Shown: in pieces, positions 44,978-52,826 of the stretch | How the letters are laid out: each line of letters begins with the position of its first letter | How positions within the stretch are numbered: the first letter of the stretch is position 1 | Source: Euhalothece natronophila Z-M001 | GTDB lineage: Bacteria > Cyanobacteriota > Cyanobacteriia > Cyanobacteriales > Rubidibacteraceae | Assembly (NCBI RefSeq): GCF_007904085.1 | Contig: NZ_CP042326.1 | Location: 1,736,001-1,800,000 of the forward strand | Reading direction: 5' to 3' | Length of the DNA stretch: 64,000 nucleotides | Made by a program: the position numbers and the translations under genes | Notes under the pieces: model-generated | Database searches by the model: none | What the model saw: the letters and a program-made list of their open reading frames with translations, nothing else | Told to the model about the DNA's origin: nothing

Positions 44978-45024
44978 TCAAAGGAAATTAGGAGCAAGTC
45001 AGTACAACCCTTAATTTCCTTTGA
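44978..45024. terminator. Long inverted repeat between converging cobI and mgtE genes
   Basis: Perfect 13-bp arms TCAAAGGAAATTA (44978-44990) and TAATTTCCTTTGA (45012-45024) with a 21-base loop, between converging genes ending at 44944 and 45051. Likely a bidirectional terminator; AT-rich stem. Confidence 0.7.
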
Positions 45025-45050
45025 CTAAAGTACCTAGTGTTAGCTTGCGT

Positions 45051-45677
45051 TCAGAGACTAACATCTACTAACTGAGCCACAAGCCAAAAATAGATCATTA
45101 GGCCCACGAAATCTTTAATGGTCGTGATAAATGGATCCGCTCCAGGACCGTGGTCAATGCCCAGCTTGAGCATGACCCAAGGGAGAAATGCACCTAACAT
45201 TGATGCTAGAACGATTACGATAAAAAGGGATATTCCAACGGCAGGAGCAAGCCCAGGAATGTCATTAGGCGCGGCTTGCCAAACGTAGGTAATCACCCCA
45301 CCAGCAAGACCAAGGATTGCCCCCATAGCGAGAGAAATTCTTAGCTCCCGTGCAAGATAGGGGAAAAAGTCACCTGCATTAATATGTTGCCATGCCAAAC
45401 CTCGGGCAAACACAGTTGTTGATTGAGTCCCTACATTACCTCCCATATCCATCACTACTGGGATAAAAATAGCAGCTGCAGCAACTGCTTCAAGGGTGCC
45501 TTCGTAGGCTTCAATAACTCCTCCTACTGCCATACCACCCATTAAAGTGACAACCAGAAAGATGATTCGTAATTGGATAGCGTACCGAGCTTGCCCTGTG
45601 ACAAGTCGCTCACTCCACTTTTTATCACGGGCAAGTAGCTTTTCAGTGTCTTGTGCCACTTCTTGATTCTGAGTCAT
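45051..45677 (-). CDS. MgtE-type magnesium transporter, transmembrane domain only
   Basis: 208 aa. Hallmark pore sequence: FIPVVMDMGGNVGTQSTTVFARGLA. Five transmembrane segments. Full-length MgtE (about 450 aa) has an N domain, CBS pair and this membrane part; here the cytosolic domains are missing. RBS GGAGATATT before ATG 45677 shows a genuine start. The two upstream genes encode N-domain-like proteins, so this is a split system. Confidence 0.88.
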   Translation of the reverse strand: MTQNQEVAQDTEKLLARDKKWSERLVTGQARYAIQLRIIFLVVTLMGGMAVGGVIEAYEGTLEAVAAAAIFIPVVMDMGGNVGTQSTTVFARGLAWQHINAGDFFPYLARELRISLAMGAILGLAGGVITYVWQAAPNDIPGLAPAVGISLFIVIVLASMLGAFLPWVMLKLGIDHGPGADPFITTIKDFVGLMIYFWLVAQLVDVSL

Positions 45678-45728
45678 AATATCTCCTTATTTTTATTTAG
45701 AATTAACCAGATTTTGCAATAAAACCCA

Positions 45729-45816
45729 ACTAACAGAATCTTACAATGATACTAACAGAATCTTACAATGATTCCAACAGAATTTTACAATAATTCCCAG
45801 AAAATTTGACAATACA
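45729..45816 (-). promoter_or_regulatory. Four 22-bp tandem repeats upstream of mgtE TM gene
   Basis: Copies begin at 45729, 45751, 45773 and 45795. First two are identical (ACTAACAGAATCTTACAATG plus AT); third and fourth diverge slightly. 22 bp is two helical turns, so a protein would bind the same face. They lie 52-139 bases upstream of the start codon at 45677. Possibly a regulatory iteron. Confidence 0.6.
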
Positions 45817-45865
45817 ATCTATCACATTTACCAATATAATCAATAAGATTATCTGATATAAAAGA

Positions 45866-46240
45866 TCATAAATTGATTAAACAACGCCCAAATAATGAAT
45901 GAATAATGGTCTGAAATTCTAGATGCAATTTAGCCATCAACTGTTCAACCACTTCATTCGGTAAGTGAGCGAAAAGTTCCATGCGTTCTTCTGGTTTCAT
46001 TGACTCTAAAAGCTCGATCAATTCATCAGCATCCATGGCCAGCAACAACTCAGACTGCTCTGTAGGGGTAAGGTATTCAAGGGTTGCAAGGGCTACTCCT
46101 TTCCCAAGCAGTTGAAAAGCCAATATCCGTTGCTCGATATCAATTTGGCTCAATGAATCGGCAACTTTTTCAACACGAAAACGATCTGACATCTGTTGAG
46201 CAATGACATCAAAAAAAGAATGCAAAGTGTTCTGATACAT
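45866..46240 (-). CDS. Stand-alone MgtE N-domain-like protein
   Basis: 124 aa. ALATLEYLTPTEQSELLLAMDADELIELLESMKPEERMELFAHLPNEVVEQLMAKL has the superhelical repeat of the MgtE intracellular N domain (LLxxLxPxxxxxLL). The C-terminal end is short and no CBS domain follows. GAGGTGGATT precedes ATG 46240, a strong RBS. Confidence 0.75.
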   Translation of the reverse strand: MYQNTLHSFFDVIAQQMSDRFRVEKVADSLSQIDIEQRILAFQLLGKGVALATLEYLTPTEQSELLLAMDADELIELLESMKPEERMELFAHLPNEVVEQLMAKLHLEFQTIIHSLFGRCLINL

Positions 46241-46304
46241 AATCCACCTCTTGAGAAAAAAAACTTATCTGCAAGTAAATTCAAGGCACAAGTCTCTTAT
46301 CGAT

Positions 46305-46607
46305 CTAGGAATTAAAATTTTTATGATTTAGTGAATCTTGGAAATCAGTCTCTAAGGCTTCTAATAGCCAAAGTTTCTCCGAAATTTCCATTGCTTCAAA
46401 CATTTGGGTTTGCTGCTCTCGTTCAAGTAAATTAAAGACATAGCAAGCCTTCGGTTTTTCGAGTAATAACAAGACCAGAATGCGCTGAGTTAGTGAGAGT
46501 GTTGGTAATGATTGCAATAGTTTGTCAATTTCGACTTGATTGACACAGCGCGAAGCCACTTCAAGAGAAGATTGTTGCAAAATTAACTGTAGGACATTGA
46601 TGGGCAT
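46305..46607 (-). CDS. Second stand-alone MgtE N-domain-like small protein
   Basis: 100 aa. LQSLPTLSLTQRILVLLLLEKPKACYVFNLLEREQQTQMFEAMEISEKLWLLEALETD shows the same helical repeat logic as its neighbour (LLxLL...EQQTQMFEAM). First ORF of the three-gene unit. TAGGAAGTGAACC before the ATG. Could also be one half of a diverged pair with 45866-46240. Confidence 0.65.
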   Translation of the reverse strand: MPINVLQLILQQSSLEVASRCVNQVEIDKLLQSLPTLSLTQRILVLLLLEKPKACYVFNLLEREQQTQMFEAMEISEKLWLLEALETDFQDSLNHKNFNS

Positions 46608-47402
46608 GGTTCACTTCCTATCAATTCTACGGTGATGGTAAAGCAGGGTTTTGAATACCAAACCAGGCCTTTAGTTCCTGTCGTCATTCCTAATTAAATT
46701 CCGTACAGCTAGGTTAAAGGGATATTCTTTAATTAAGCCTGACTGATTGAATCGTTTTTACTTGGAATCACTATAATTGAAGACATAGGAAGCCACCTGT
46801 CATTGATTCCCCCAATGACAGAAAGCAAAACCTAGCCTAGAGCAAACTTATGCTATGCGGTAGCCCCTATAGGAGTGAAAGAAGCAAAATATTCCCCTCG
46901 CTTCCTTACAAACAGGACTTAAAGTATGAAGAATGATAACCTCAGTTTGCTAGTTTAGTCTCTTAGAATTAGTTTCTAGCTCAAATTTTGGAACTAAATT
47001 GGAATTAAAGTTGATGGAAGGAATATACGGGCTATAATATAAGTTCTCATGCTGTTCATCTCCTTATATTCACAGTCGTCCGACGCAGGGGCGACCAGAG
47101 ATGAACCTATAGCTCTAGGTAAAAGTTACAAGGGCCAAGTTCTTTCTACGATCGCCGCCTGGTCGTTAGCTGATCCAGGTTCAGGATCTTCGTCTAGCAA
47201 TGCAATGGTTTCTTGGGTAGCGGTGATAAAACTACTACTACTACCAGAGTCTTCCATCTTAGTTAGCTCTCCCTTGTGAAAAAGCAATACCACGACTAGG
47301 GGTTAACTTATGAATAACCTCAATCGCTGCCCTAATTGTAAGCTGAGAATTAACAACTGTCAATCATAAATTTTAGGCAATTTTTTAATGACTTAACAAA
47401 AG
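46608..47402. other. Long gene-poor gap upstream of the split mgtE genes
   Basis: 795 bases. The mgtE promoter should lie here. A 23-bp motif like the one at 63262 is at 46755-46777 (minus). An inverted pair TGTCATTG / CAATGACA occurs near 46799-46822. I tested for an M-box-like Mg riboswitch; only a vague AGGTGGCTTCCTAT match is seen, not enough. Small ORFs (47126-47257 minus; a 19-codon plus ORF at 47310) have little support. Probably degraded DNA around a recombination site. Confidence 0.5.
47126..47257 (-). CDS. Small ORF, doubtful
   Basis: 43 codons from ATG 47257 (MEDSGSSSFITATQETIALL) with GGGAG 12 bases upstream. Acidic, no homology recognised. It may be a real small protein or chance; I lean to chance or a fragment. 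Confidence 0.2.
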   Translation of the reverse strand: MEDSGSSSSFITATQETIALLDEDPEPGSANDQAAIVERTWPL

Positions 47403-47504
47403 GTGGAAAAAGCAACCATGCCAGAACAAGTGGTGTATAAAGATTTGCGCGATTTGAGTAATCTCGAACTTTCCTACTTTTCCATTATGATTATTATTTC
47501 TTAG
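47403..47504 (+). pseudogene. 3' remnant of a second cobI
   Basis: Reads VEKATMPEQVVYKDLRDL then SNLELSYFSIMIIIS stop, nearly the same as the end of cobI (VEKATMPDQVVYKDLRNM...LSYFSIMIINHY). Bases are about 80 percent alike, so it is not a fresh copy. No frame or start upstream. The stop overlaps the end of coaBC by 4 bases, as if this were the original 3' neighbour. Confidence 0.85.
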
Positions 47505-48706
47505 GAGATTAAAACATCTAAGAGTTGGTGAGCTAGTTCTAATTTACTACAGAGGGAAATCTCCTTTTTCTCTCCTGTTTGACTGAGGATAACACATTGA
47601 TTTTGATCGCTACCAAATCCGCCTTCTGCTTGATCAATGGGGTTAGCAACAATATAGTCGAGATTTTTCCGTTGTAACTTTTCTTGGGCAGGTTTAATAA
47701 AATCCCCCGTTTGGGCAGCAAACCCTACTAAAATTTGTTGCGGTTGCTTTTGTTCACTGAGAGTTTTTGCAATATCGGGAACCGCTTTTAAGGGTAATGA
47801 GTGTGAGATATCCTGTTTCGGGCGTTTTTGAGGAGAATAATGAGCGGGCTTGAAATCGGCTACAGCAGCAGAGAGAATCGTATAATCAGCATTAGCAAAA
47901 TGGGCGACCATTGCTTCTAACATTTCCTCAGCAGTTACTACAGAGATCAGGTTTAATTGGGGAGAGGGAGTAACTGTAATCTGAGAAGATTGCCCATAAA
48001 CTAATGTCACTGTTGCGCCACGATTTAGGGCTGCCTGCGCGATCGCGCTTCCCATTTTTCCTGTTGCTGGATTCCCTAAAAACCGCACAGGATCAAGATA
48101 TTCTCGCGTTCCCCCAGTATTAATTAAGACATTTTTACCCCAAAAATCCCGTTTGCCTTGAGTATAAAGCAGAGATTGAATAGTCTGGAAAATCTGATCG
48201 GGTTCCGCCATCCGCCCTTTCCCCACGTGATCACAAGCCAGTCGCCCGCCACTGGGTTCAAGGAGATGATAGCGTGATTCTTGCCTAATTGCTTCCCAAT
48301 TCCGCTGCACCGAAGGTTGTTCCCACATTTGGGTATTCATTGCTGGGGCAAGTAAAATCGGGCAATTCGATGCTAAAACAGTATTAGTGAGTAAATTATC
48401 AGCTAGTCCATACACTAGTTTGCCTAAGGTATTAGCTGTTAAAGGCGCAATCACTAATAAATCTGCCCATTCCCCTAACTCAATATGAAGGGGACGAGCA
48501 GTATTATGCCAAAAATCAGTATCGGTGTAAGCGTGATGACGGCTAAGGGTACTAACAGTTAAAGGCGTAATAAACTGCTGCGCCGCATTGGTTAAAATGA
48601 CCCTTACTGAGATTTCCCCTTGATATAAATGGGAAATTAGCTGACAAACCTTATAAGCCGCAATTCCACCGCCAATACTAATTAGGACATTTTTGCCATC
48701 TCTCAT
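47501..48706 (-). CDS. coaBC: Bifunctional phosphopantothenoylcysteine decarboxylase / phosphopantothenate-cysteine ligase
   Basis: 401 aa. Coenzyme A synthesis. The N-terminal CoaC flavoprotein part (1-185) has GGIAAYKVCQLI, the decarboxylase PAMNTQMWEQPSVQ motif, and HVGKGRMAEP. The C-terminal CoaB part has NTGGTREYLDPVRFLGNPATGKMG. ATG overlaps the DUF2555 stop (ATGA) at 48703-48706, so the two are coupled. Confidence 0.96.
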   Translation of the reverse strand: MRDGKNVLISIGGGIAAYKVCQLISHLYQGEISVRVILTNAAQQFITPLTVSTLSRHHAYTDTDFWHNTARPLHIELGEWADLLVIAPLTANTLGKLVYGLADNLLTNTVLASNCPILLAPAMNTQMWEQPSVQRNWEAIRQESRYHLLEPSGGRLACDHVGKGRMAEPDQIFQTIQSLLYTQGKRDFWGKNVLINTGGTREYLDPVRFLGNPATGKMGSAIAQAALNRGATVTLVYGQSSQITVTPSPQLNLISVVTAEEMLEAMVAHFANADYTILSAAVADFKPAHYSPQKRPKQDISHSLPLKAVPDIAKTLSEQKQPQQILVGFAAQTGDFIKPAQEKLQRKNLDYIVANPIDQAEGGFGSDQNQCVILSQTGEKKEISLCSKLELAHQLLDVLIS

Positions 48707-48915
48707 GCTTCATCAAAGGCTTCCACATCGAGGAGATGACGATAAGGTTCTACTAATTCCCAATTGTGAAAAGAAATGGCACGTAATAAATGCCAGTCTT
48801 GCAGGGCTTCAAACGGACTATTATAGTCATCCTGATCTAAGCGTTCTGCTAACTGTTTTACGTCCTCTGCGGTTAATGCTTCAATTTCTTCATGAGACAG
48901 ACTAATCGTATTCAT
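48703..48915 (-). CDS. DUF2555 family protein
   Basis: 70 aa: LSHEEIEALTAEDVKQLAERLDQDDYNSPFEALQDWHLLRAISFHNWELVEPYRHLLDVEAFDEA. A small acidic cyanobacterial family of unknown function, often near coaBC. ATG 48915; first gene of the pair. Confidence 0.85.
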   Translation of the reverse strand: MNTISLSHEEIEALTAEDVKQLAERLDQDDYNSPFEALQDWHLLRAISFHNWELVEPYRHLLDVEAFDEA

Positions 48916-49074
48916 AACAGCCTCCCTGAGTGACCCCTTCAGGATTATCTTAACGGATTAATCTTGTGAAGAAGCAGAGAATTTACAAGAGAAAATATTT
49001 TTTTTGTATTTTAATTGTCTGAAGGTTAAGAAGTGGTAGGATTTCTTATAGCAGTTTTCACGCTTCTTGAGGTT

Positions 49075-49157
49075 TTTGTTATTTGTCCTTCGTCATTTGT
49101 AAACCAATGACCAATGACTAATGACTAATGACCAATAACCAATGACTAATGACCAAT
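49075..49157 (+). repeat. Composite repeat, copy 8
   Basis: TTATTTGTCCTTCGTCATTTG, TAAACC, then about nine AATGACC/AATGACT/AATAACC units. It occupies most of the space just upstream of cpcE. Confidence 0.8.
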
Positions 49158-49179
49158 ATAGCCACTTTTGCTTTGCGCT

Positions 49180-49968
49180 ATGACTGCTTATAATGCTGAA
49201 ACCGCGATCGCGCATTTAAACCAAACTGAAGATTTAAGTCTGCGCTATTATGCGGCTTGGTGGTTGGGAAAATTTCGGATTACCGATTCCGCCGCCATGA
49301 CTGCCTTATTAAATGCCCTCGAAGACGAAGCAGATCGCTCTCCTGATGGGGGCTACCCCCTACGCCGTAATGCAGCTAGAGCGTTAGGAAAATTGGGCAA
49401 TCCGCAAGCTGTTCCGTCACTGATTGAGAATTTAAACTGTAGCGATTATTATGTGCGAGAAGCCAGCGCTCAAGCCTTAGAAGAAATTGGGGATTCTCGT
49501 GCCATTTCTCCCTTATTAGCGTTATTGGAAGGGGGAGTGGAAGCCGCGAAACCGATGCCAGGAAAACCCCATTTAGTGCAACCCTACGAAGCAGTGATTG
49601 AGGCGTTAGGATCATTAGGGGCAACTATTGCCATCGCGCAGATTCAACCCTTTCTAGACCATCCTGTGGAAAAAGTGCAATTTGCCGCCGCCCGTGCCTT
49701 ATATCAGTTGACAAAAGAAGAAAAATATGGTATGCGCTTAGTAGAAGGCTTAAAAGCGGAAAAACTGCCCCTGCGACGCTCAGCACTGATGGATTTAGGG
49801 GCAACAGATTATTTAGACGCTGGAAGCGCGATCGCGCAAACTCCTGCTGAAAATAGCTTAAAATTAATTGCCCTGAAAGGATTGCTAGAAAATCATCTCC
49901 AACACCAAGATCAGCCCTTATCCCCAGAAGCCGTGCAACTGTTAACTTTAATGGATTCTTTGCTCTAA
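49180..49968 (+). CDS. cpcE: Phycocyanin alpha-subunit phycocyanobilin lyase, CpcE subunit
   Basis: 262 aa from ATG 49180. HEAT-like repeats of the PBS lyase family: TEDLSLRYYAAWWLGKFRI, GGYPLRRNAARALGKLGNPQAVPSLI, SDYYVREASAQALEEIGDSRA, YEAVIEALGSLGA. With CpcF it attaches phycocyanobilin to Cys84 of CpcA. No cpcF or cpcBA genes are in the window. A TTG 12 bases earlier is an unlikely start. Confidence 0.9.
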   Translation: MTAYNAETAIAHLNQTEDLSLRYYAAWWLGKFRITDSAAMTALLNALEDEADRSPDGGYPLRRNAARALGKLGNPQAVPSLIENLNCSDYYVREASAQALEEIGDSRAISPLLALLEGGVEAAKPMPGKPHLVQPYEAVIEALGSLGATIAIAQIQPFLDHPVEKVQFAAARALYQLTKEEKYGMRLVEGLKAEKLPLRRSALMDLGATDYLDAGSAIAQTPAENSLKLIALKGLLENHLQHQDQPLSPEAVQLLTLMDSLL

Positions 49969-49973
49969 ACAAT

Positions 49974-51146
49974 ATGCAATTTGCCCAGCGTCTAGATCGC
50001 ATTCCCCCCTATCTCTTTGCCGAAATTAATCGTAAAGCCCAAAAACTCCGCGCTCAAGGAGTCGATCTCATTAACTTAGGAGTTGGCGATCCCGATTTAG
50101 CAACGCCTCAACCGATCCTAGAAACCATGCACGAAGCGATTGAAGATCCCCACACTCATAATTATCCCCCTTATCAGGGAACGATCGCGTTTCGCAAAGC
50201 AGTGACTGAGTTTATGGCGCGTCGGTATGGGATAACCGATCTTAACCCCGAAACAGACGTTATTTCCTCCATTGGTTCCAAAGAAGCCATCCACAATACT
50301 TTTTTAGCCTTTGTTAACCCCGGAGACTATACCCTAATTCCTGATCCCGGTTATCCCGTTTATAAAACCGCTACCCTATTTGCGGAGGGCACTTCTTACC
50401 CCATGCCCTTAAAACCAGAAAATGATTTTTTACCGCAGTTGAGCCAAATTCCTGTCGAAATTGCCCAGAAAGCAAAACTGCTGTGGCTGAATTATCCAAA
50501 TAACCCCACAGGCGCGTTAGCCAGTTTAGACTTTTTTCGAGAAGCTGTTGCCTTTTGCCAAGAACATGATATTTTACTCTGCCATGATAATGCTTATGCC
50601 GAAATTGCTTATGATGGCTATCAGCCTCCTAGTGTACTGCAAGTGCCAGGGGCAAAAGACTGCGCGATCGAGTTTCACAGTGCCTCGAAATCTTATAATA
50701 TGACTGGTTGGCGTGTGGGATTTGTTGTGGGTAACGCCTTTGGGATTCAAGGATTAGCTAGAGTGAAAAGTAATGTTGATTCTGGGGTTTTTCAAGCCAT
50801 CCAACGGGCTGTGATGACTGCTTTAGACACCCCTCGCGAAAACATTGAAGCAGCAACTGCCGTTTATAAACAGCGACGAGATATCTTAGTAGAGGGGTTA
50901 AAATCCCTCGGCTGGGAAATTACCCCTCCAAAAGCTACCCTTTATATGTGGGTTCCGGTTCCCCCTCGCTATACCTCTCAAGAATTTGCCAATTTACTTT
51001 TAGACAAGTGTGGGATTATTGTTCCCCCTGGAAATGGTTATGGCGCTTCAGGAGAAGGATTTTTCCGTCTTGCCCTAACCATCTCTGCTGATCGCATTCA
51101 AGAAGCTATCTCTCGGATGAAGGCTTCAGGGATTCATTACCCCTAA
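49974..51146 (+). CDS. dapL: LL-diaminopimelate aminotransferase
   Basis: 390 aa. PLP-dependent fold I; converts tetrahydrodipicolinate directly to LL-DAP for lysine and peptidoglycan, the usual route in cyanobacteria and plants. Motifs: NLGVGDPDLATPQPI, YPPYQGTIAFRKAVTEFM, YPNNPTGALAS, catalytic Lys in HSASKSYNMTGWRVGF. Starts 5 bases after cpcE stop, so probably cotranscribed. Confidence 0.92.
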   Translation: MQFAQRLDRIPPYLFAEINRKAQKLRAQGVDLINLGVGDPDLATPQPILETMHEAIEDPHTHNYPPYQGTIAFRKAVTEFMARRYGITDLNPETDVISSIGSKEAIHNTFLAFVNPGDYTLIPDPGYPVYKTATLFAEGTSYPMPLKPENDFLPQLSQIPVEIAQKAKLLWLNYPNNPTGALASLDFFREAVAFCQEHDILLCHDNAYAEIAYDGYQPPSVLQVPGAKDCAIEFHSASKSYNMTGWRVGFVVGNAFGIQGLARVKSNVDSGVFQAIQRAVMTALDTPRENIEAATAVYKQRRDILVEGLKSLGWEITPPKATLYMWVPVPPRYTSQEFANLLLDKCGIIVPPGNGYGASGEGFFRLALTISADRIQEAISRMKASGIHYP

Positions 51147-51177
51147 ATTAAGAAGTGGGATTTTGATGAGGTTTGCC

Positions 51178-51642
51178 CTAAGAAAGCCAATTTAATCCAA
51201 TTCCTCGTGCCATCATTGAAGCTAACAAGGGAATTGCGCTAAATCCTACCAGTTCAATATTGATAATCCAATTAATGAGATTGGTGCGAAAAGGAGTTAA
51301 CTTTGGCGCAATATTTTGTCGTAACTTCCCAATCCACATCAAGTATGAAATTGTGGGATACAAGGAAATACCAGCGATCGTAAAAAAGAGGATAACTTTT
51401 GCCCAAAATACTGGGTTTTCGGTATAAAACTCGGTTCCTTTGCCAAAGTATAATAAGCGTAAAACTCCAGTCGCTAGAAGGGCAGTCGCCGCTGTGCCAT
51501 AAATCCCATCAGCGATCAAAATTACCCACCCTTGGCGGATGGTTAGTTCGGATTTCATGGTTTGGCGTTCGACGATTAGCGAAGCCAGAACCAGCCCAAA
51601 ACTTAAATAATGGATATAGGCAACGATCGCGCTATCCCACAT
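51178..51642 (-). CDS. DUF2214 family membrane protein
   Basis: 154 aa, four transmembrane helices (AIVAYIHYLSFGLVLASLIV, GWVILIADGIYGTAATALLATGVL, WAKVILFFTIAGISLYPTISYLMW, LINWIINIELVGFSAIPLLASMMA). The His and Tyr positions in YIHYLSFG are as in DUF2214. Unknown function. Convergent with dapL. Confidence 0.8.
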   Translation of the reverse strand: MWDSAIVAYIHYLSFGLVLASLIVERQTMKSELTIRQGWVILIADGIYGTAATALLATGVLRLLYFGKGTEFYTENPVFWAKVILFFTIAGISLYPTISYLMWIGKLRQNIAPKLTPFRTNLINWIINIELVGFSAIPLLASMMARGIGLNWLS

Positions 51643-51750
51643 AATCTCATCAACTCCCGCTTTTACTTAAAATAACTATATAATAAACTAACAATATTCT
51701 AGGGTGATGAGTCGAAACTTTGCAAATCAGGTAGTTCTGTTCAACCCCGC

Positions 51751-51830
51751 GTTTCAATCCCTCATAGGGATTATTGGTTATTGAAACGTTGGCTGATCAA
51801 GAAAAATTCCGTCACATTACCAGTTTCAAT
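51751..51830 (+). CRISPR. Orphan CRISPR repeat, spacer and truncated repeat
   Basis: One complete 37-bp repeat (51751-51787) identical to those at 52827-53078, a 35-bp non-repeat (51788-51822), then GTTTCAAT at 51823-51830, the first 8 bases of the repeat, before the match stops. The preceding GTCGAAAC at 51711-51718, 32 bases before the repeat, may be another degenerate repeat end. This is the stranded far part of the nearby array. Confidence 0.85.
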
Positions 51831-51897
51831 AGGCTGGAGGGCTGAACCAGAATCTATCTCCTCCTGTATTCTCCGATTCACCGGGAGAGCGTCAAAG

Positions 51898-52536
51898 CTA
51901 CGGGTTTAAGATAATAGTCAAATCTAGAATAAAACCAGGTAGAACCTCTTCACCGAAGAGTTGAGGAGGGGAATCGACAGAAAAATTCAACACTTCTACA
52001 TCTTGCTGGGGTCGATAAATTTCTACCAAAGGGGTTTGCGGATCGATTAACCACCCTAAACGCGCCCCATTATCTCGATATTCTTGCATTTTAAGGCGTA
52101 ATTTTTCCAAAACATCACTCTCGGAACGCGAGGGGCTGTCTGCCGAGGTGTCCTCGGCAGCTTGTACGCCCCGCAATTCAATGACAAAATCGGGACAAAT
52201 GGGCGGAAAGCGTTTTTGTTCTTCTTTAGTTAAAGCTTGCCAACGCTCTAATTTAACCCAAGAAACATCAGGACAACGATAAGCACCACTAGGTAATTTA
52301 AATTCTGTAGAAGAGTCAAAGACCTTTCCTAACTTGGCTTGACGGTTCCATAAGTTTAAATCTGTAGTTAAATTAGAATTTCTGATTCCGCTTTCTCCGC
52401 CTGTAGGAGACATAATAACTAATTCTCCAGCTTGCGTAAGTTCTAATTGCCAGGGTTCATTAGCAATGCAGAGTTGATAAAATTGCTCATCGGTTAAACC
52501 AACTGCTGGAGGTACATTTAAAGTGAGGGATTCCAT
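51898..52536 (-). CDS. Uma2-family (DUF820) nuclease with an inserted palindrome-coded segment
   Basis: 212 aa. Uma2 core: PAVGLTDEQFYQLCIANEPWQLEL, CPDVSWVKLERW (Asp), PDFVIELR (catalytic region), RLKMQEYRDNGARLGWLIDP. Usual members read PDFVIELRSPSDxLxxL; here an extra 15-16 residues (GVQAAEDTSADSPSR) split ELR and SESDVLEKL and are encoded by a GC-rich palindrome at 52131-52173. Frame is kept. Located between two CRISPR fragments. Confidence 0.85.
   Translation of the reverse strand: MESLTLNVPPAVGLTDEQFYQLCIANEPWQLELTQAGELVIMSPTGGESGIRNSNLTTDLNLWNRQAKLGKVFDSSTEFKLPSGAYRCPDVSWVKLERWQALTKEEQKRFPPICPDFVIELRGVQAAEDTSADSPSRSESDVLEKLRLKMQEYRDNGARLGWLIDPQTPLVEIYRPQQDVEVLNFSVDSPPQLFGEEVLPGFILDLTIILNP
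52131..52173. repeat. GC-rich palindromic element inside a Uma2 ORF
   Basis: Inner perfect stem CTGCCGAGG / CCTCGGCAG (9 bp, loop TGT) at 52140-52160; outer pair GGGGC 52132-52136 with GCCCC 52168-52172. Much more GC-rich than its surroundings and in frame (length a multiple of three). Looks like a small mobile palindrome unit. Confidence 0.8.
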
Positions 52537-52590
52537 GATGATCTGTTAGTGCGTTCCGTCACAATACTACTACCAATAGCTTATTTAGCT

Positions 52591-52716
52591 ATGTTCGTTC
52601 GACAAAAGCGATCGCCTTTAACTATCTTAACCGCCCTAACTGTTCTCACTGTTTTCTCAGCGACCCAAGCCATCGTATCCGTTTTGTGTATCTTCCTAAA
52701 TATACTTCTTGGATAA
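52591..52716 (+). pseudogene. Possible truncated exported protein
   Basis: 41 codons: MFVRQKRSPLTILTALTVLT, then VFSATQAIVSVLC before TAA. It reads like a signal peptide (basic start, hydrophobic core, ATQA cleavage) with no mature protein behind it. Could be the stub of a gene broken when the CRISPR region was rearranged. Confidence 0.3.
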
Positions 52717-52826
52717 TTTTTGATTATCTCTCTCACACCTTGTTAAAAGAACGACGTTAACTCGTTTCTGCTTATTTGAGCTCAATTCTCAATAAGTATA
52801 GAGAGCAGAGGGGCGCGATCGCGCTC

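Noticed and set aside
46608-47048. Possible Mg riboswitch (M-box) upstream of the mgtE genes
   Set aside because: Only a loose AGGTGGCTTCCTAT-like match; the conserved loops and terminal helices of the ykoK motif could not be found. A covariance search would decide.
47049-47279. 76-codon plus-strand ORF
   Set aside because: No ribosome site, no similarity, low-complexity Ser run; it lies in a decayed region.
47310-47369. 19-codon ORF with a CPNC pair
   Set aside because: Too short and no neighbour or ribosome-site support.
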